From Rhodococcoides fascians A44A (GTDB taxonomy: Bacteria; Actinomycetota; Actinomycetes; Mycobacteriales; Mycobacteriaceae): a stretch of DNA of 38,811 nt. Each line of letters starts with the position of its first letter. Positions within the stretch are counted from its first letter, which is position 1. Shown one piece after another: positions 1 through 8,234 of the stretch. The notes beneath the pieces are model-generated. The model worked only from the letters and a program-made list of their open reading frames with translations, did not search any database and was not told the DNA's origin. Where the stretch lies: assembly GCF_000760735.1 (NCBI RefSeq), contig NZ_JMEX01000005.1, forward strand, positions 162,437 through 201,247, in the 5' to 3' direction. The translations under genes and the position numbers were made by a program.

Positions 1-39
1 AGGTTCTCTGGCACGAGGCCCGACGAACACCTGCGGTGA
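1..39 (+). CDS. C-terminal tail of an upstream gene (partial)
   Basis: A reading frame open from the window edge ends in TGA at 37-39 and encodes a tail reading RFSGTRPDEHLR. It stops 7 bp before the next start codon, which is a usual operon spacing. Only about 12 residues are visible, so the protein cannot be identified, and it could also be chance. The frame of the following gene is itself open to the window edge, so a longer start for that gene cannot be excluded. Confidence 0.3.
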   Translation, partial: RFSGTRPDEHLR

Positions 40-46
40 GGCGAGC

Positions 47-457
47 ATGAGCGACTATCCCGATGTGCCGGAGAGCATCCTGAAGGTCATCAGAGCGGTG
101 TGCTCGAGATTGCCCGAGACCGTCGAGGAGCGCGCGTGGACCGGGGTGCGCTGGCGGGTACGCACCAGGACGTTCGCGCACGTGTTGGTGGTCGAACCGG
201 GCAGGCCGGCGTCCTACGCCGACGCTGCGGGACTCGCGGAACCCGCCACGGTGTTGACGTTCCGATCCGAGGCGCCCGAACTGGACGTGCTGCTGCGGTC
301 CGGGCCGCCGTTCTTCGCGACGCCGTGGGGGCAGGACACGGTGGGAATGCTGGTCGACGACGCCGACGAGGACGAACTGTCCGAGCTGCTCACCGACAGC
401 TACTGCCTGCTCGCTCCCCGGAAGTTGGCGGAGTCCGTGGATCGTCCGGGCGTCTGA
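47..457 (+). CDS. MmcQ/YjbR-like (DUF419) family protein
   Basis: A 136-residue protein starting at ATG 47, preceded by a purine-rich GAGGCGAGC ribosome-binding stretch. The layout resembles the MmcQ/YjbR (CyaY-like fold) family: an N-terminal helix (VPESILKVIRAVCSRLPE), a conserved E-x-x-x-W segment (ETVEERAWTGVRWRVRTRTFAHV), a middle strand with FRSEAPELDVLLRSGPPFF, and a C-terminal helix of the form DEDELSELLTDSYCLLAPRKL, which is diagnostic of the family. Length fits (about 115-140 aa). These proteins are often called DNA-binding by annotation, but their function is largely unproven. The next gene starts 27 bp downstream on the same strand, so the two may be cotranscribed. Confidence 0.8.
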   Translation: MSDYPDVPESILKVIRAVCSRLPETVEERAWTGVRWRVRTRTFAHVLVVEPGRPASYADAAGLAEPATVLTFRSEAPELDVLLRSGPPFFATPWGQDTVGMLVDDADEDELSELLTDSYCLLAPRKLAESVDRPGV

Positions 458-483
458 GTCGTGCCGGTGACACACTCGAAGAC

Positions 484-1140
484 ATGACAGCGTTCCCTGT
501 ACTCGACCTGACCCCGGACGAACTGCTGACCACGACCCGCACCGTGCGCAAAAGACTGGACCTCACCCGTGACGTCGACCCGGATCTGATTCGCGAATGT
601 CTGGAGATCGCGTTGCAGGCACCGTCGGGTTCCAATCGGCAGGGCTGGCAGTGGATGGTCGTCACCGACCCCTCGCTGCGTGCGCAACTGGGGGAGATCT
701 ACCGCCAGGAGACCGAGAAATACCTGGCGTCGCGGGCGTCGGCGGCGAAACTGTTCGCCGACGACCCCCAGCGAGCACCGGTGCAGAAGCGAGTCGGTGA
801 CAGCGTGGCCTGGCTGGGTGACCACATGGGGGAGGTGCCGGTTCTGCTCATCCCGTGTATCCGCGGGGCCGCCCGGCTCCCGGCCGGCAATCAAGCCGGC
901 CTGTGGGGATCACTGCTGCCCGCCGCGTGGAGCTACGCGCTGGCCGCCCGAGCGCGAGGACTCGGCACGGCGTGGACGACGCTGCACCTGTCCCGGGAAG
1001 ACGAGGTCGCAGAATTGCTGGGTATCCCGCAGGGCTTCCATCAGGCCGCGCTGATCCCCACTGCGTACTTCACCGGTGAGACGTTCAAGCCCGCTCCGCG
1101 TGAACCGATCGATTCGGTTCTGCACATGGACAGGTGGTAG
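484..1140 (+). CDS. Nitroreductase family protein
   Basis: A 218-residue FMN-dependent nitroreductase-fold protein. I chose ATG 484 because family similarity begins there; the open frame to its left has no family character. Visible hallmarks are an N-terminal helix with TTTRTVRKRLDLTRDV, the FMN-phosphate/isoalloxazine region LQAPSGSNRQGWQWMVV (residues about 45-61), a central helix with GLWGSLLPAAWSYALAARARGLGTAWTT, and a late LGIPQGFHQAALIPTAYF strand. Members reduce nitroaromatics, quinones or related electron acceptors with NAD(P)H as homodimers in the cytoplasm; the substrate here is unknown. No strong Shine-Dalgarno sequence is seen before the ATG. Confidence 0.9.
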   Translation: MTAFPVLDLTPDELLTTTRTVRKRLDLTRDVDPDLIRECLEIALQAPSGSNRQGWQWMVVTDPSLRAQLGEIYRQETEKYLASRASAAKLFADDPQRAPVQKRVGDSVAWLGDHMGEVPVLLIPCIRGAARLPAGNQAGLWGSLLPAAWSYALAARARGLGTAWTTLHLSREDEVAELLGIPQGFHQAALIPTAYFTGETFKPAPREPIDSVLHMDRW

Positions 1141-1268
1141 GCGCGGTCGTCGGCGGGCCAGTGGTGCAGGGTACTTCAGCTGCGAGCCCTACGCGCGAGT
1201 TCGACAGTAGCTGCGCGGAGGTCGTCGATCTTGGTTATCGGTGACGCGTAGCCGACTCTGGTCGTGGC

Positions 1269-1604
1269 ATGTCCACGAGGTGTGGTGACATCGACGCAGC
1301 GAAAGGTTTCTACGAGCAGTTCCTGGGCCTGGAAACCCAGGAATTCAGTCTTGGATGGGTGGCGCGGTTCACCGCACCCGACGGCGACACCAGCGTCCAG
1401 CTCGTCACCCGTGACCGAACCTCACCCGTCGACTCCGTGATGTCGGTGATGACCGACGATGTCGACGCCGCGTACGACGAAGCCGTCGGCGCCGGGTACG
1501 AGATCGTGCATCCGGTGACGAACGAGCCCTGGGGCGTGCGGAGGTTTCTCGTCCGCGCGCCGGACGGAAACGTCGTGAACATCGTCCGTCACCACAGCGA
1601 CTAG
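1269..1604 (+). CDS. VOC-fold (glyoxalase/bleomycin resistance) protein, short N-terminus
   Basis: A 111-residue single VOC domain. The C-terminal two thirds are typical: a first helix with DIDAAKGFYEQFLGLE, a strand WVARFTAPDGDTSVQLV, a DVDAAYDEAVGAGYEIVHPVTNEPWGVRRF segment and a terminal RAPDGNVVNIVRH strand. The usual first beta strand is missing from the annotated start: the frame upstream is closed by TGA at 1242-1244, and there is no good ribosome-binding site. In another frame just upstream, 1252-1266 reads PTLVV, which would fit the missing strand, so the gene may carry a frameshift. Metal ligands cannot be assigned with confidence. No neighbour suggests a substrate. Confidence 0.7.
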   Translation: MSTRCGDIDAAKGFYEQFLGLETQEFSLGWVARFTAPDGDTSVQLVTRDRTSPVDSVMSVMTDDVDAAYDEAVGAGYEIVHPVTNEPWGVRRFLVRAPDGNVVNIVRHHSD

Positions 1605-1675
1605 GCCTTCACCCGGCGATGAGGGCTCCACGGCGGCTGAGCTTCACGGCGACTGAGCTTCACGGCGACTGGGCC

Positions 1676-3871
1676 TCACTGCTGTACGGACTCCAGTACC
1701 GCCAATGTGCGGGTCGCTCTGGTCATCGCGACGTACCGATCGACTGCGCCCTCGATGCCGCTGCCGAACGCGGCCGGTTCGACGAGAACCACCAGATCGA
1801 ACTCGAGCCCTTTGGACAACGACGGGGTCAACGACCGGATGCGATCGGTCTCACGGAACGTCGCGGCTCCGATGACGCATCCGATGCCGTCCGGGTTGTC
1901 GGCGAGCCAACGCTCGGTGATCGACGCGAGTTCCGACGGGTCCCCGTACGTCACCGGGACACCGCCGGCCCGAATGGATGTGGGTACGTTCGCGTCGGGG
2001 AGCACTCGTCGAATCTCGGGTTCGGCGACGGCCATCACCTCCTCCGGGGTGCGGTAGTTGATGGTCAGTTCCTGGATGGTCACGCCTTTCGTGTCGGTGT
2101 CGGCGACGCGTCCGATGCCCACTCGTTCGAGTCGGTCCATCCACGTCTCGGTGAATCCGTGGCGCGCCTGCGCCCGGTCGCCGACGATGGTGAAGCTTCC
2201 GGACGGGCAGCGCTGCACCAGCATCTGCCATTCCGCGTCGGTCAATTCCTGTGCCTCGTCGACGACGATGTGCGCGAACGGCCCAGCCATTCGGTCCGGT
2301 TCGGTATGCGGAAGCACGGAATCGTCGACCAAGGCGTCGCGAATTCCGTCCTGCCGGAGTTGGGCGTACAGGCCGTCCTCGTCGTCGAGCTGCAGGAGTT
2401 CCTCGACGACCCGGTCCATCCGCCGTCTCTCGGCGGCTGCCGCGGCCGCGCGTCGGCGCAGGATTCGCCCTGATTCGGGGTCGCCGAGGCGGCGACGGGC
2501 CGCATCCAGGATCGGAAGATCCGCCGTGGTCCATCGAGAAGGGTCGCTTCGCTGCAGAAGCGCGACTTCGGCCGGGGTCAGCCACGGCGCGCACAGACGC
2601 AGGTATGCGGGTACGGACCACAGGTCGGCCACCAGGTCGGCCGCCTCGACCGACGTCCACGAATTGTCCAGAGCTGCACGCAGTTCGTCGTTGGCCTGAA
2701 GCGACGCACGGACCTCGGACTCCGGGGCCTCACCGACGTACTTGTCGACGAGGATGCTCACCAGGACGTCCCACACGAGCTCCCGAGCGTCGTTGTGCGG
2801 CGTCGTCGAATCGGTGGCGTCGAACGCTTCTTTCCAGTCGGCAGCCGAGAGGTGAAGATCCGCCAACTCCGTCTCCACCGTCATCGGCTTCGTGGGGGGC
2901 TGCTCGTAGAACCGAACAGCTCGTTCGACGGCCCCGACCATGTCCACCGATGATTTGAGCGCGGCGACGGCCTGGTCGTCCTCGATTTCGGCGGTCTCGC
3001 CTTCGGCCACGAGGTCGGGCAGCGTGCACGTGAGCACGCCCTCCTCACCGAGGCTGGGAAGAACATCGGAAACGTAGTTCAGGTACGGCTTGTGCGGTCC
3101 GACGAAGAGCACCCCGCCCCGATTGTGGCCCAGCCGCGGATCCGAGTACAGCAGGTAGGCGGTGCGATGCAGCGCCACAACGGTTTTGCCGGTACCGGGA
3201 CCGCCGTCGACCACGAGCGCACCGTCGGATCCTGCTCTGATGATCGCGTCCTGGTCGGCCTGAATGGTGCCGAGAACGTCACGCATCCTCGGAGACCGTG
3301 TGGCTCCGAGGCTCGCGATGAACGCAGATTGGTCGTCGAGTGCTGCAGATTCGGCGCCTCCGCCCGCGCGGTCGGTGAACACCTCGTCCCAGTAGTCGGC
3401 GACGCGGCCGTTCGCCCATCGGTATCGGCGACGTCCGACCAAGCCCATAGGGTTTCGATGAGTGGCACCGAAGAACGGTTCGGCAGCGGGGGAGCGCCAG
3501 TCGAGCACCAGTTGCTCGCCTGCGTCGTCGAGCAAGCCGACGCGTCCGACGTAGATCGGATCGGAACCGTCGGCGGGCTGCATGTGTCCGAGGCACACGT
3601 CGAGGCCGAACCGTCGTAGAGAGCGAAGGCGTTGGGTCAAACGGTGGACTTCGAAGTCTCGTTCCATCGCTTCCTGACCCATTCGCCCGGTGGACCGCCG
3701 CGTGGCGTCGAGCCGAGCCGTGGCGTCGGCGATCGACGACGCCAGGCTGGATCGAATTGCGGCGAAGTGCTTTTCGTCCTCGTGAATCAATTCGGCTGCG
3801 GCCTTTCGAGCCCGGTTTCCGGTCAGGTCGAAGGCCGAGGTCGACGTGTGGTCGCTGGTCGAGGGTGGCAT
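1676..3871 (-). CDS. helR: HelD-family RNA polymerase recycling ATPase, probable HelR
   Basis: A 731-residue UvrD/Rep-like superfamily 1 ATPase. The N-terminal 25-90 region is long, helical and charged, as in the coiled-coil arm that HelD inserts into the RNA polymerase secondary channel. Walker A is GGPGTGKT at residues 223-230; a Walker B-like VVDEAQ and the motifs NYRTPEE, GLEFDLVVL and YVAMTRATRTL follow in SF1 order. HelD proteins bind core RNA polymerase and strip it from DNA or inhibitors; the HelR subgroup of actinobacteria displaces rifamycins. The call to HelR rather than generic HelD rests on the length, the actinobacterial context and a rifamycin-associated element 60 bp upstream. 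SD GAAAGG (minus strand, 3881-3886) lies 9 nt before ATG 3871. It stands alone, not in an operon. Confidence 0.88.
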   Translation of the reverse strand: MPPSTSDHTSTSAFDLTGNRARKAAAELIHEDEKHFAAIRSSLASSIADATARLDATRRSTGRMGQEAMERDFEVHRLTQRLRSLRRFGLDVCLGHMQPADGSDPIYVGRVGLLDDAGEQLVLDWRSPAAEPFFGATHRNPMGLVGRRRYRWANGRVADYWDEVFTDRAGGGAESAALDDQSAFIASLGATRSPRMRDVLGTIQADQDAIIRAGSDGALVVDGGPGTGKTVVALHRTAYLLYSDPRLGHNRGGVLFVGPHKPYLNYVSDVLPSLGEEGVLTCTLPDLVAEGETAEIEDDQAVAALKSSVDMVGAVERAVRFYEQPPTKPMTVETELADLHLSAADWKEAFDATDSTTPHNDARELVWDVLVSILVDKYVGEAPESEVRASLQANDELRAALDNSWTSVEAADLVADLWSVPAYLRLCAPWLTPAEVALLQRSDPSRWTTADLPILDAARRRLGDPESGRILRRRAAAAAAERRRMDRVVEELLQLDDEDGLYAQLRQDGIRDALVDDSVLPHTEPDRMAGPFAHIVVDEAQELTDAEWQMLVQRCPSGSFTIVGDRAQARHGFTETWMDRLERVGIGRVADTDTKGVTIQELTINYRTPEEVMAVAEPEIRRVLPDANVPTSIRAGGVPVTYGDPSELASITERWLADNPDGIGCVIGAATFRETDRIRSLTPSLSKGLEFDLVVLVEPAAFGSGIEGAVDRYVAMTRATRTLAVLESVQQ

Positions 3872-4185
3872 GCGCGCACGCCTTTCGTTCCGGTGAGTGT
3901 CAGGTTCGGTGCGCTATTCTGCGGCACTACCGGGGTCTTGCCACAAGCCCATGGGTGCGCTATAGATTGATAGTGGAAGAGACACGTCGTCTCGATTCCG
4001 CTTCAGCCTCCCCAATTGCCACCGGCGCTCCACTCGCCGTGCTGGGCGCTCTGCAATTCGGAACTGCAACCGGATTGCCCTGAAAATACACTGATTACAG
4101 TGGTCGACGCCGAGAAATTGTGCCTCGAACCCTGTCGAGGGTGGGGGAGGCGTCCCTCCGCCCGGACTCCGCGACGAGGGTCGGC
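3872..4185. other. Intergenic region between helR and dedA
   Basis: This 314-bp stretch holds no convincing gene. It contains the helR leader and RAE, a small dyad GAGAC-N5-GTCTC at 3979-3993 of unknown meaning, a weak hairpin CCTCGA-N6-TCGAGG at 4123-4140, and a GGAGG/CCTCC-type hairpin near 4146-4163 that could help end dedA transcription from the right. None of the hairpins has a clear U-tract. Confidence 0.5.
3932..3950 (-). promoter_or_regulatory. Rifamycin-associated element (RAE) upstream of helR
   Basis: The minus strand reads GGGCTTGTGGCAAGACCCC. This matches 16 of 18 aligned positions of the RAE consensus as I remember it (GGGCTTGCGGCAAGGCCC core) and keeps the CTTG...CAAG dyad. 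RAEs are known upstream of rifamycin-inducible genes, including helR, in actinobacteria. Downstream on the same strand is a possible -10, CAGAAT at 3916-3921, 19 bp from a TTGTGG that lies inside the element; a transcript from there would have a leader of about 38 nt. The match is seen in the sequence; the consensus is from memory. Confidence 0.75.
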
Positions 4186-4836
4186 TCAGGCCTTCTCGGC
4201 GGTGCGCAGCCGCAAGATCACAAGGATCACTACGGCAACCGACGCCGACACGACGACGACCTTCTGCAGAATCCCGGCGTACCCCTCCACGAGATGCCAG
4301 TTCTCGCCGAGTCGATAGCCGGCGGTGACGAAGACGGTGTTCCATATCAGACTGCCGACCGTGGTGAGCAGAACGAATTTCAGCGGCCCCATCCGCTCGA
4401 TCCCGGCCGGCAGCGAGATGAAACTGCGAAACAGCGGGATCATTCGTCCGAGCAGGACTGCCTTGGAGCCGTGCTTCGCGAACCAAGCCTCCGATCGATC
4501 GAAGTCACGGGCTTGAATCAGCGGCATTCGCACCACCAGCGCGCGAGTACGTTCCCGCCCGACGATCGCGCCGACGGCGTAGACGACGATCGCGCCCAGA
4601 ACCGACCCGAGCGTCGTCCAGAAGAGCGCGGCACCGAAGGAGAACACTCCGTTGCTGGCGGAGAAACCGGCGAGAGGCAGGACCAGTTCACTCGGGATCG
4701 GCGGGAACAGGTTGTCCGCTCCGACGACGAGGGCTGCGCCGGGGCCACCGAGGGCATCCATCACGTCCACCGCCCAACCGGCGAGCCCGCTTGGAGGTTC
4801 CGCCTCGCTGGCGGCTGCAATCAACATGTGGGACAT
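4186..4836 (-). CDS. DedA family membrane protein
   Basis: A 216-residue polytopic membrane protein of the DedA/VTT (SNARE-associated) family. Start ATG 4836 is chosen over upstream alternatives because AGGAG sits 7 nt before it. Visible segments: a re-entrant region NLFPPIPSELVLPLAGF (residues about 42-58), a Gly-rich TM segment TLGSVLGAIVVYAVGAIVG, the family signature GRMIPLFRSFISLPAGIERM with the conserved R-x3-R/F/P and AG, and two C-terminal TM segments, ending in a short basic tail. DedA proteins act in envelope homeostasis and some are undecaprenyl-phosphate or phospholipid flippases; which role applies here is unknown. It is divergent from the sensor kinase gene. Confidence 0.9.
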   Translation of the reverse strand: MSHMLIAAASEAEPPSGLAGWAVDVMDALGGPGAALVVGADNLFPPIPSELVLPLAGFSASNGVFSFGAALFWTTLGSVLGAIVVYAVGAIVGRERTRALVVRMPLIQARDFDRSEAWFAKHGSKAVLLGRMIPLFRSFISLPAGIERMGPLKFVLLTTVGSLIWNTVFVTAGYRLGENWHLVEGYAGILQKVVVVSASVAVVILVILRLRTAEKA

Positions 4837-5003
4837 GACATTTCTCCTCGTTCGTAGATGACGTGGCTCCTCCAGGAAGGACACCGAGAACGTTAGGAGC
4901 GCCGGGCCCGTAGGACATCGAGGACAGCCGTCGATCGTCGCGGTGGTACGCCCCCGTGCACATAGTGCGGTTTTCCGCAGTGTCGAGACCCGATGTGCTC
5001 GGT

Positions 5004-5009
5004 TACTCT
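5004..5009 (+). promoter_or_regulatory. Candidate -10 box for a leaderless kinase/regulator mRNA
   Basis: TACTCT at 5004-5009 is followed after 6 nt by GTG 5016. That spacing would put the transcription start on the start codon, a common leaderless arrangement in actinobacteria. No Shine-Dalgarno sequence precedes the GTG. The -35 region (TGTCGA, 17 bp upstream) is poor. Confidence 0.45.
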
Positions 5010-5015
5010 GCATGC

Positions 5016-6227
5016 GTGCCGGGGAACCACGTCGAGTACCCACCCGAGCAGTCGGATCGTATCGCCGTCAGCTCGCTTATCGGGCGATGGCTGCTGGCTC
5101 TGGCGGGAGTACTGCTCGGTGGTCTCACGTCGGTTGCGGGCTTGCTCTTCATCGCGGTGGCGTCGGTTGCCCTCGTCTCAGGGCACGTGCTCGGAAAGCG
5201 TGGGGAGCCTGTTCGTGCCGCCGTTGCGGAGGGTGCGCTGACGTTGACTGCGCTCGAGGTTCGGAGGATCATCCGCTTCCACGGTCGGTTACGGACAGAC
5301 GCACTCACTCCACGACGATGCAGGACATATCTTGGAATGCGCTGGGCTGTAGGGCTACTCGGACTGGGCGTGGTTCTTCTGCTAGTGCTGTGTCTCGCCG
5401 TGGCCGGGTCGATGCTGTCTGCATGGCTTCTGAACGGCAGTTGGGGCTTGATCGAGAGTTCGGACCGAGTCGACGCGCTACTCGTGGCAAGTGCGGCGCT
5501 GCCTGGAATCTTGTTGATGTTCGTAGCCGCCGTCGGGGTGGTAGGGGTGGGGTCGCTGGATCGATGGTTCGGCGCTCGAGTTCTGGGACCGCAGTCCGAC
5601 AGGTTGCTGCGCCACCGCGTCGCAGAACTGACGAGCAGTCGGAACCATGTGGTCGATGCCATCGACGACGAACGGCGCCGAATCGAGAGGGACCTGCACG
5701 ACGGTGTGCAACAGCAACTGGTCGCACTCGGGATGCTCATCGGCCAGGCACGACGCGCCGACGAACCCGGCGAGCTACTCGATCGCGCGCGAGCGACGGC
5801 GCAGGAAGCGATCGGGGAACTGCGCGAAGTCGCCAATCGGGTGTACCCGATTGCCCTCGATCACTCCGGTTTGCACCAGGCGCTGGAAACGATGGCCGAG
5901 CGAGCCACTGTTCCTGTCCGAATCACGTACGAACTTAAGGAGAGGGTGCGGCCCGCGGAGGAAACGGCACTGTACTTCGTGGTCGCGGAAGCGGTGACCA
6001 ATGCAGCCAAGCACGCATCCGCTCAGGTGGTGAACGTGGCTGTCACTCGCCAGAAAGTCGAACGCATACGTGTCGTCGTCACCGACGACGGTGCCGGAGG
6101 AGCGGATCCTTCGGGCACCGGACTGTCCGGGCTGGCTCGGCGCGTCGCGGCGTTGGACGGCACCTTGACCGTGGACAGCCCCTGTGGCGGACCGACCGTC
6201 GTGACCGCGAGCATCCCATGCGGGTGA
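5016..6227 (+). CDS. Two-component sensor histidine kinase (NarL/HisKA_3 type)
   Basis: A 403-residue membrane kinase if it starts at GTG 5016; a GTG at 4956 in the same frame would add 20 residues with no family character. About four hydrophobic segments make up the N-terminal sensor part: two near residues 20-60 (LLALAGVLLGGLTSVAGLLF onward) and two near 110-180 (VGLLGLGVVLLLVLCLAVAG; VASAALPGILLMFVAAVGVV). The dimerization/phosphoacceptor motif is ERRRIERDLHDGVQQQL, with the His in RDLHDG. The ATPase domain shows N-box EAVTNAAKHA and G-box DDGAGG followed by GTGLSGLARRV. It autophosphorylates and passes phosphate to the partner regulator, whose gene overlaps its 3' end by 10 bp. The signal is unknown. 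The divergent dedA gene suggests an envelope-related stimulus, but that is only a guess. Confidence 0.92.
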   Translation: MPGNHVEYPPEQSDRIAVSSLIGRWLLALAGVLLGGLTSVAGLLFIAVASVALVSGHVLGKRGEPVRAAVAEGALTLTALEVRRIIRFHGRLRTDALTPRRCRTYLGMRWAVGLLGLGVVLLLVLCLAVAGSMLSAWLLNGSWGLIESSDRVDALLVASAALPGILLMFVAAVGVVGVGSLDRWFGARVLGPQSDRLLRHRVAELTSSRNHVVDAIDDERRRIERDLHDGVQQQLVALGMLIGQARRADEPGELLDRARATAQEAIGELREVANRVYPIALDHSGLHQALETMAERATVPVRITYELKERVRPAEETALYFVVAEAVTNAAKHASAQVVNVAVTRQKVERIRVVVTDDGAGGADPSGTGLSGLARRVAALDGTLTVDSPCGGPTVVTASIPCG

Positions 6228-6862
6228 TGGTCGCCGAAGATTCGGCCTTGCTGCGCGAGGGACTGGTGCGCATGCTCGCCGACGAAGGCCACGATGTGAT
6301 CGCGTCCGTTGGCGATGCGGACGCACTCCTGGATGCCGTCGAGGAGAATCGCCCGGACATCGTCGTCACCGATGTGCGCATGCCCCCGGATCACACCGAC
6401 AAGGGTCTGCGGGCTGCACTGACCATCCGCACACGATGGCCCGATGTCGCGGTTCTCGTGCTGTCCCAGCATGTGGAGACTCGATACGCGGGGGAGTTGA
6501 TCAGTGGTTCCGACGGGAAGGTCGGGTATTTGCTCAAGGACCGCGTGGTCGAGATAGACGAATTCCTGGACGCCCTGAACAGAGTTGCCGACGGCGGAAC
6601 CGTGTTCGACCCCGAGGTCGTGCGACAACTGTTGTCGCGCACGAGCAAATCGAACCCCGTGGACCGTCTCACTCCGCGCGAACGCGACGTGCTCGAACTG
6701 ATGGCTCGGGGCTTCACCAATGCGCGGATCTCTGCCGATCTGTTCATCTCCGTCAGTTCGGCCGAGAAGCACATCAACTCGATCTTCGAGAAACTCGGAC
6801 TGTCGAACTCCGCCGGCCTCAGCCGTCGCGTCATGGCCGTCGTGACCTACCTTCGTAGCTGA
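6218..6862 (+). CDS. Two-component response regulator, NarL/LuxR family
   Basis: A 214-residue response regulator starting inside the end of the kinase gene (ATGCGGGTGATG), so translation is probably coupled. The receiver domain has acidic residues E7-D8, phosphoacceptor D52 in VVTDVRMP, and the conserved Lys in GYLLKDRV. The C-terminal LuxR-type helix-turn-helix begins at LTPRERDVLELMARGFTNARIS and ends LFISVSSAEKHINSIFEKLGL, with the usual K-H-I-N recognition segment. Phosphorylation by the upstream kinase should drive dimerization and DNA binding. Targets cannot be seen from the sequence. Confidence 0.95.
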   Translation: MRVMVAEDSALLREGLVRMLADEGHDVIASVGDADALLDAVEENRPDIVVTDVRMPPDHTDKGLRAALTIRTRWPDVAVLVLSQHVETRYAGELISGSDGKVGYLLKDRVVEIDEFLDALNRVADGGTVFDPEVVRQLLSRTSKSNPVDRLTPRERDVLELMARGFTNARISADLFISVSSAEKHINSIFEKLGLSNSAGLSRRVMAVVTYLRS

Positions 6863-6939
6863 CGATCGGTATCGGGGCGTTCGATGGTTCACCGAGACAT
6901 GCGCTTCCCAGTCTGCCGACCGAGTGGTATCCATGAAGT

Positions 6940-7488
6940 GTGCGCAAGCTGGTCATCACACAGAACATCACCATCGACGGCGTCATCGAAGCAACCGACG
7001 ATTGGTTCACCCAAGCCGGGAGCGACCCGGAGCTCGACGCGGCATTGGCGGCTCAACGCGACGCCTCCGACGGCTTCCTGGTAGGCCGAGTGACCTTCGA
7101 AGGTATGCGTGATTACTGGGGACCGAAGACCGACGACACAACTGGCGTGACCGATCATCTGAACCAAGTCGCCAAGTACGTCGTGTCCACGACACTGCAG
7201 GAACCCGGGTGGGCGAACTCGACCGTATTATCGGGTCCGCTGGTCGACGAGGTGACACGGATCAAGAAGACGACCGGTTCCGACATCGTGTGCACCGGAA
7301 GCATCACGTTGTGTCGCAGTCTGATTGCGGCGAATCTCGTCGACGAGTACCGATTGTTCGTGTATCCGTATGTTCGCGGTCACGGCGAACGGTTGTTCGA
7401 CGGTGCACCATCGCTCGGGGTACGCCTGCTGGAGTGCCGGGCGTTTCCATCCGGCGCATCGTTGATGCGTTATGCGTCCCCGTCGTGA
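6940..7488 (+). CDS. Dihydrofolate reductase-like (RibD C-terminal domain) protein
   Basis: A 182-residue protein of the YwjB/YyaP-like RibD_C family. It shows the family opening RKLVITQNITIDGVIE, then DGFLVGRVTFEGMRDYWGP, the strand KYVVSTTL, a nucleotide-binding style segment SDIVCTGSITLCRSLIAANLVDEYRLFVYPYVRGHGERLFDG, and a terminal strand. Members resemble DHFR and the riboflavin reductase and are expected to bind NADPH; physiological substrates are mostly unknown. The start is GTG 6940; there is no SD, and a weak TATCCA lies 6 nt upstream, so a leaderless message is possible. It converges on and overlaps the DUF2071 gene by 19 bp. Confidence 0.88.
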   Translation: MRKLVITQNITIDGVIEATDDWFTQAGSDPELDAALAAQRDASDGFLVGRVTFEGMRDYWGPKTDDTTGVTDHLNQVAKYVVSTTLQEPGWANSTVLSGPLVDEVTRIKKTTGSDIVCTGSITLCRSLIAANLVDEYRLFVYPYVRGHGERLFDGAPSLGVRLLECRAFPSGASLMRYASPS

Positions 7489-8234
7489 CGTAGAGGTACG
7501 GTGTACGGTCTGCCGAACTGCGTGGAGACACCTGGTGCGTACAACACCGAGTCCGGTGGACTGTCGGATACGTTCGGAAGTCCCGCTGCACCGAGGAGTT
7601 GGTCGTCGCAGTGGGTGACGGCGGCGTCGTACAGCTGCCAGCGGCGATGGACATTCGGCACGTACAGAAGCCGTCCTGCCAGGGAAGTGTGCAGACCCCA
7701 ACGCGCGGTGAGGAATTGAGCAAGTGGGTCGTCGGACATGTCGCAGGAGCCACGATGCACCCCGAAACTCGTTGTGCTTCCGCGCTGCGGCGGCGCGAGA
7801 CGATTGCTTCGGTAGGCAATCGACGTCTCGTCGTCCTCGATGGTGATCGACGCCCAGCGATACGGAACACCGACGAGGTTGGTCCCGGCAACCACCGCGA
7901 GACGGCTGGCTTCCAGCGATCGGAACACCACCCCGCGTCGGCCGTTCGCGTCCACCGAGTACAGCCGAACGTTGATCTCGGGAAACGTACCGAAATAGGG
8001 GACAGGACGACCGTATCCGAGCCCGGCTCCCACCATCCGAAACCCGATCAGTCCGACCCACGACGTGCCGTCGAACTCGTCAGGGACAGTGCCTGCAGGC
8101 AAGAGCGGTGCAACACGCCGACTCGGAACGCGCCAGTGCAGGAACACCAGGCGTTCCCAGCGCTGGTCCATGAGAATCGGGCGTGGTAACAGCGGGGGCC
8201 TCGGCCACAGTCGTCGTCCATCGTCGGGATTCAT
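7470..8234 (-). CDS. DUF2071 (YqjF-like) family protein
   Basis: A 254-residue protein of the DUF2071/YqjF family. Recognisable segments are the opening PILMDQRWERLVFLHWRVP, VAPLLPAGTVPDEFDGTSWVGLIGFRM, the PYFGTFPEINVRLYSVDANGRRGVVFRSLEASRL core, and a GRLLYVPNVHRRWQLYDA stretch. Length is typical. Function is unknown; the fold resembles acetoacetate decarboxylase-like barrels. I start at ATG 8234 rather than the upstream GTG because the minus strand has TACTGT ending 7 nt before this ATG, fitting a leaderless transcript. Its 3' end overlaps the convergent RibD-like gene. Confidence 0.85.
   Translation of the reverse strand: MNPDDGRRLWPRPPLLPRPILMDQRWERLVFLHWRVPSRRVAPLLPAGTVPDEFDGTSWVGLIGFRMVGAGLGYGRPVPYFGTFPEINVRLYSVDANGRRGVVFRSLEASRLAVVAGTNLVGVPYRWASITIEDDETSIAYRSNRLAPPQRGSTTSFGVHRGSCDMSDDPLAQFLTARWGLHTSLAGRLLYVPNVHRRWQLYDAAVTHCDDQLLGAAGLPNVSDSPPDSVLYAPGVSTQFGRPYTVPLRHDGDA

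Noticed and set aside
1619..2473. Plus-strand frame of 284 codons over the 3' part of helR
   Set aside because: Antisense to a well-supported ATPase; composition is typical of shadow frames.
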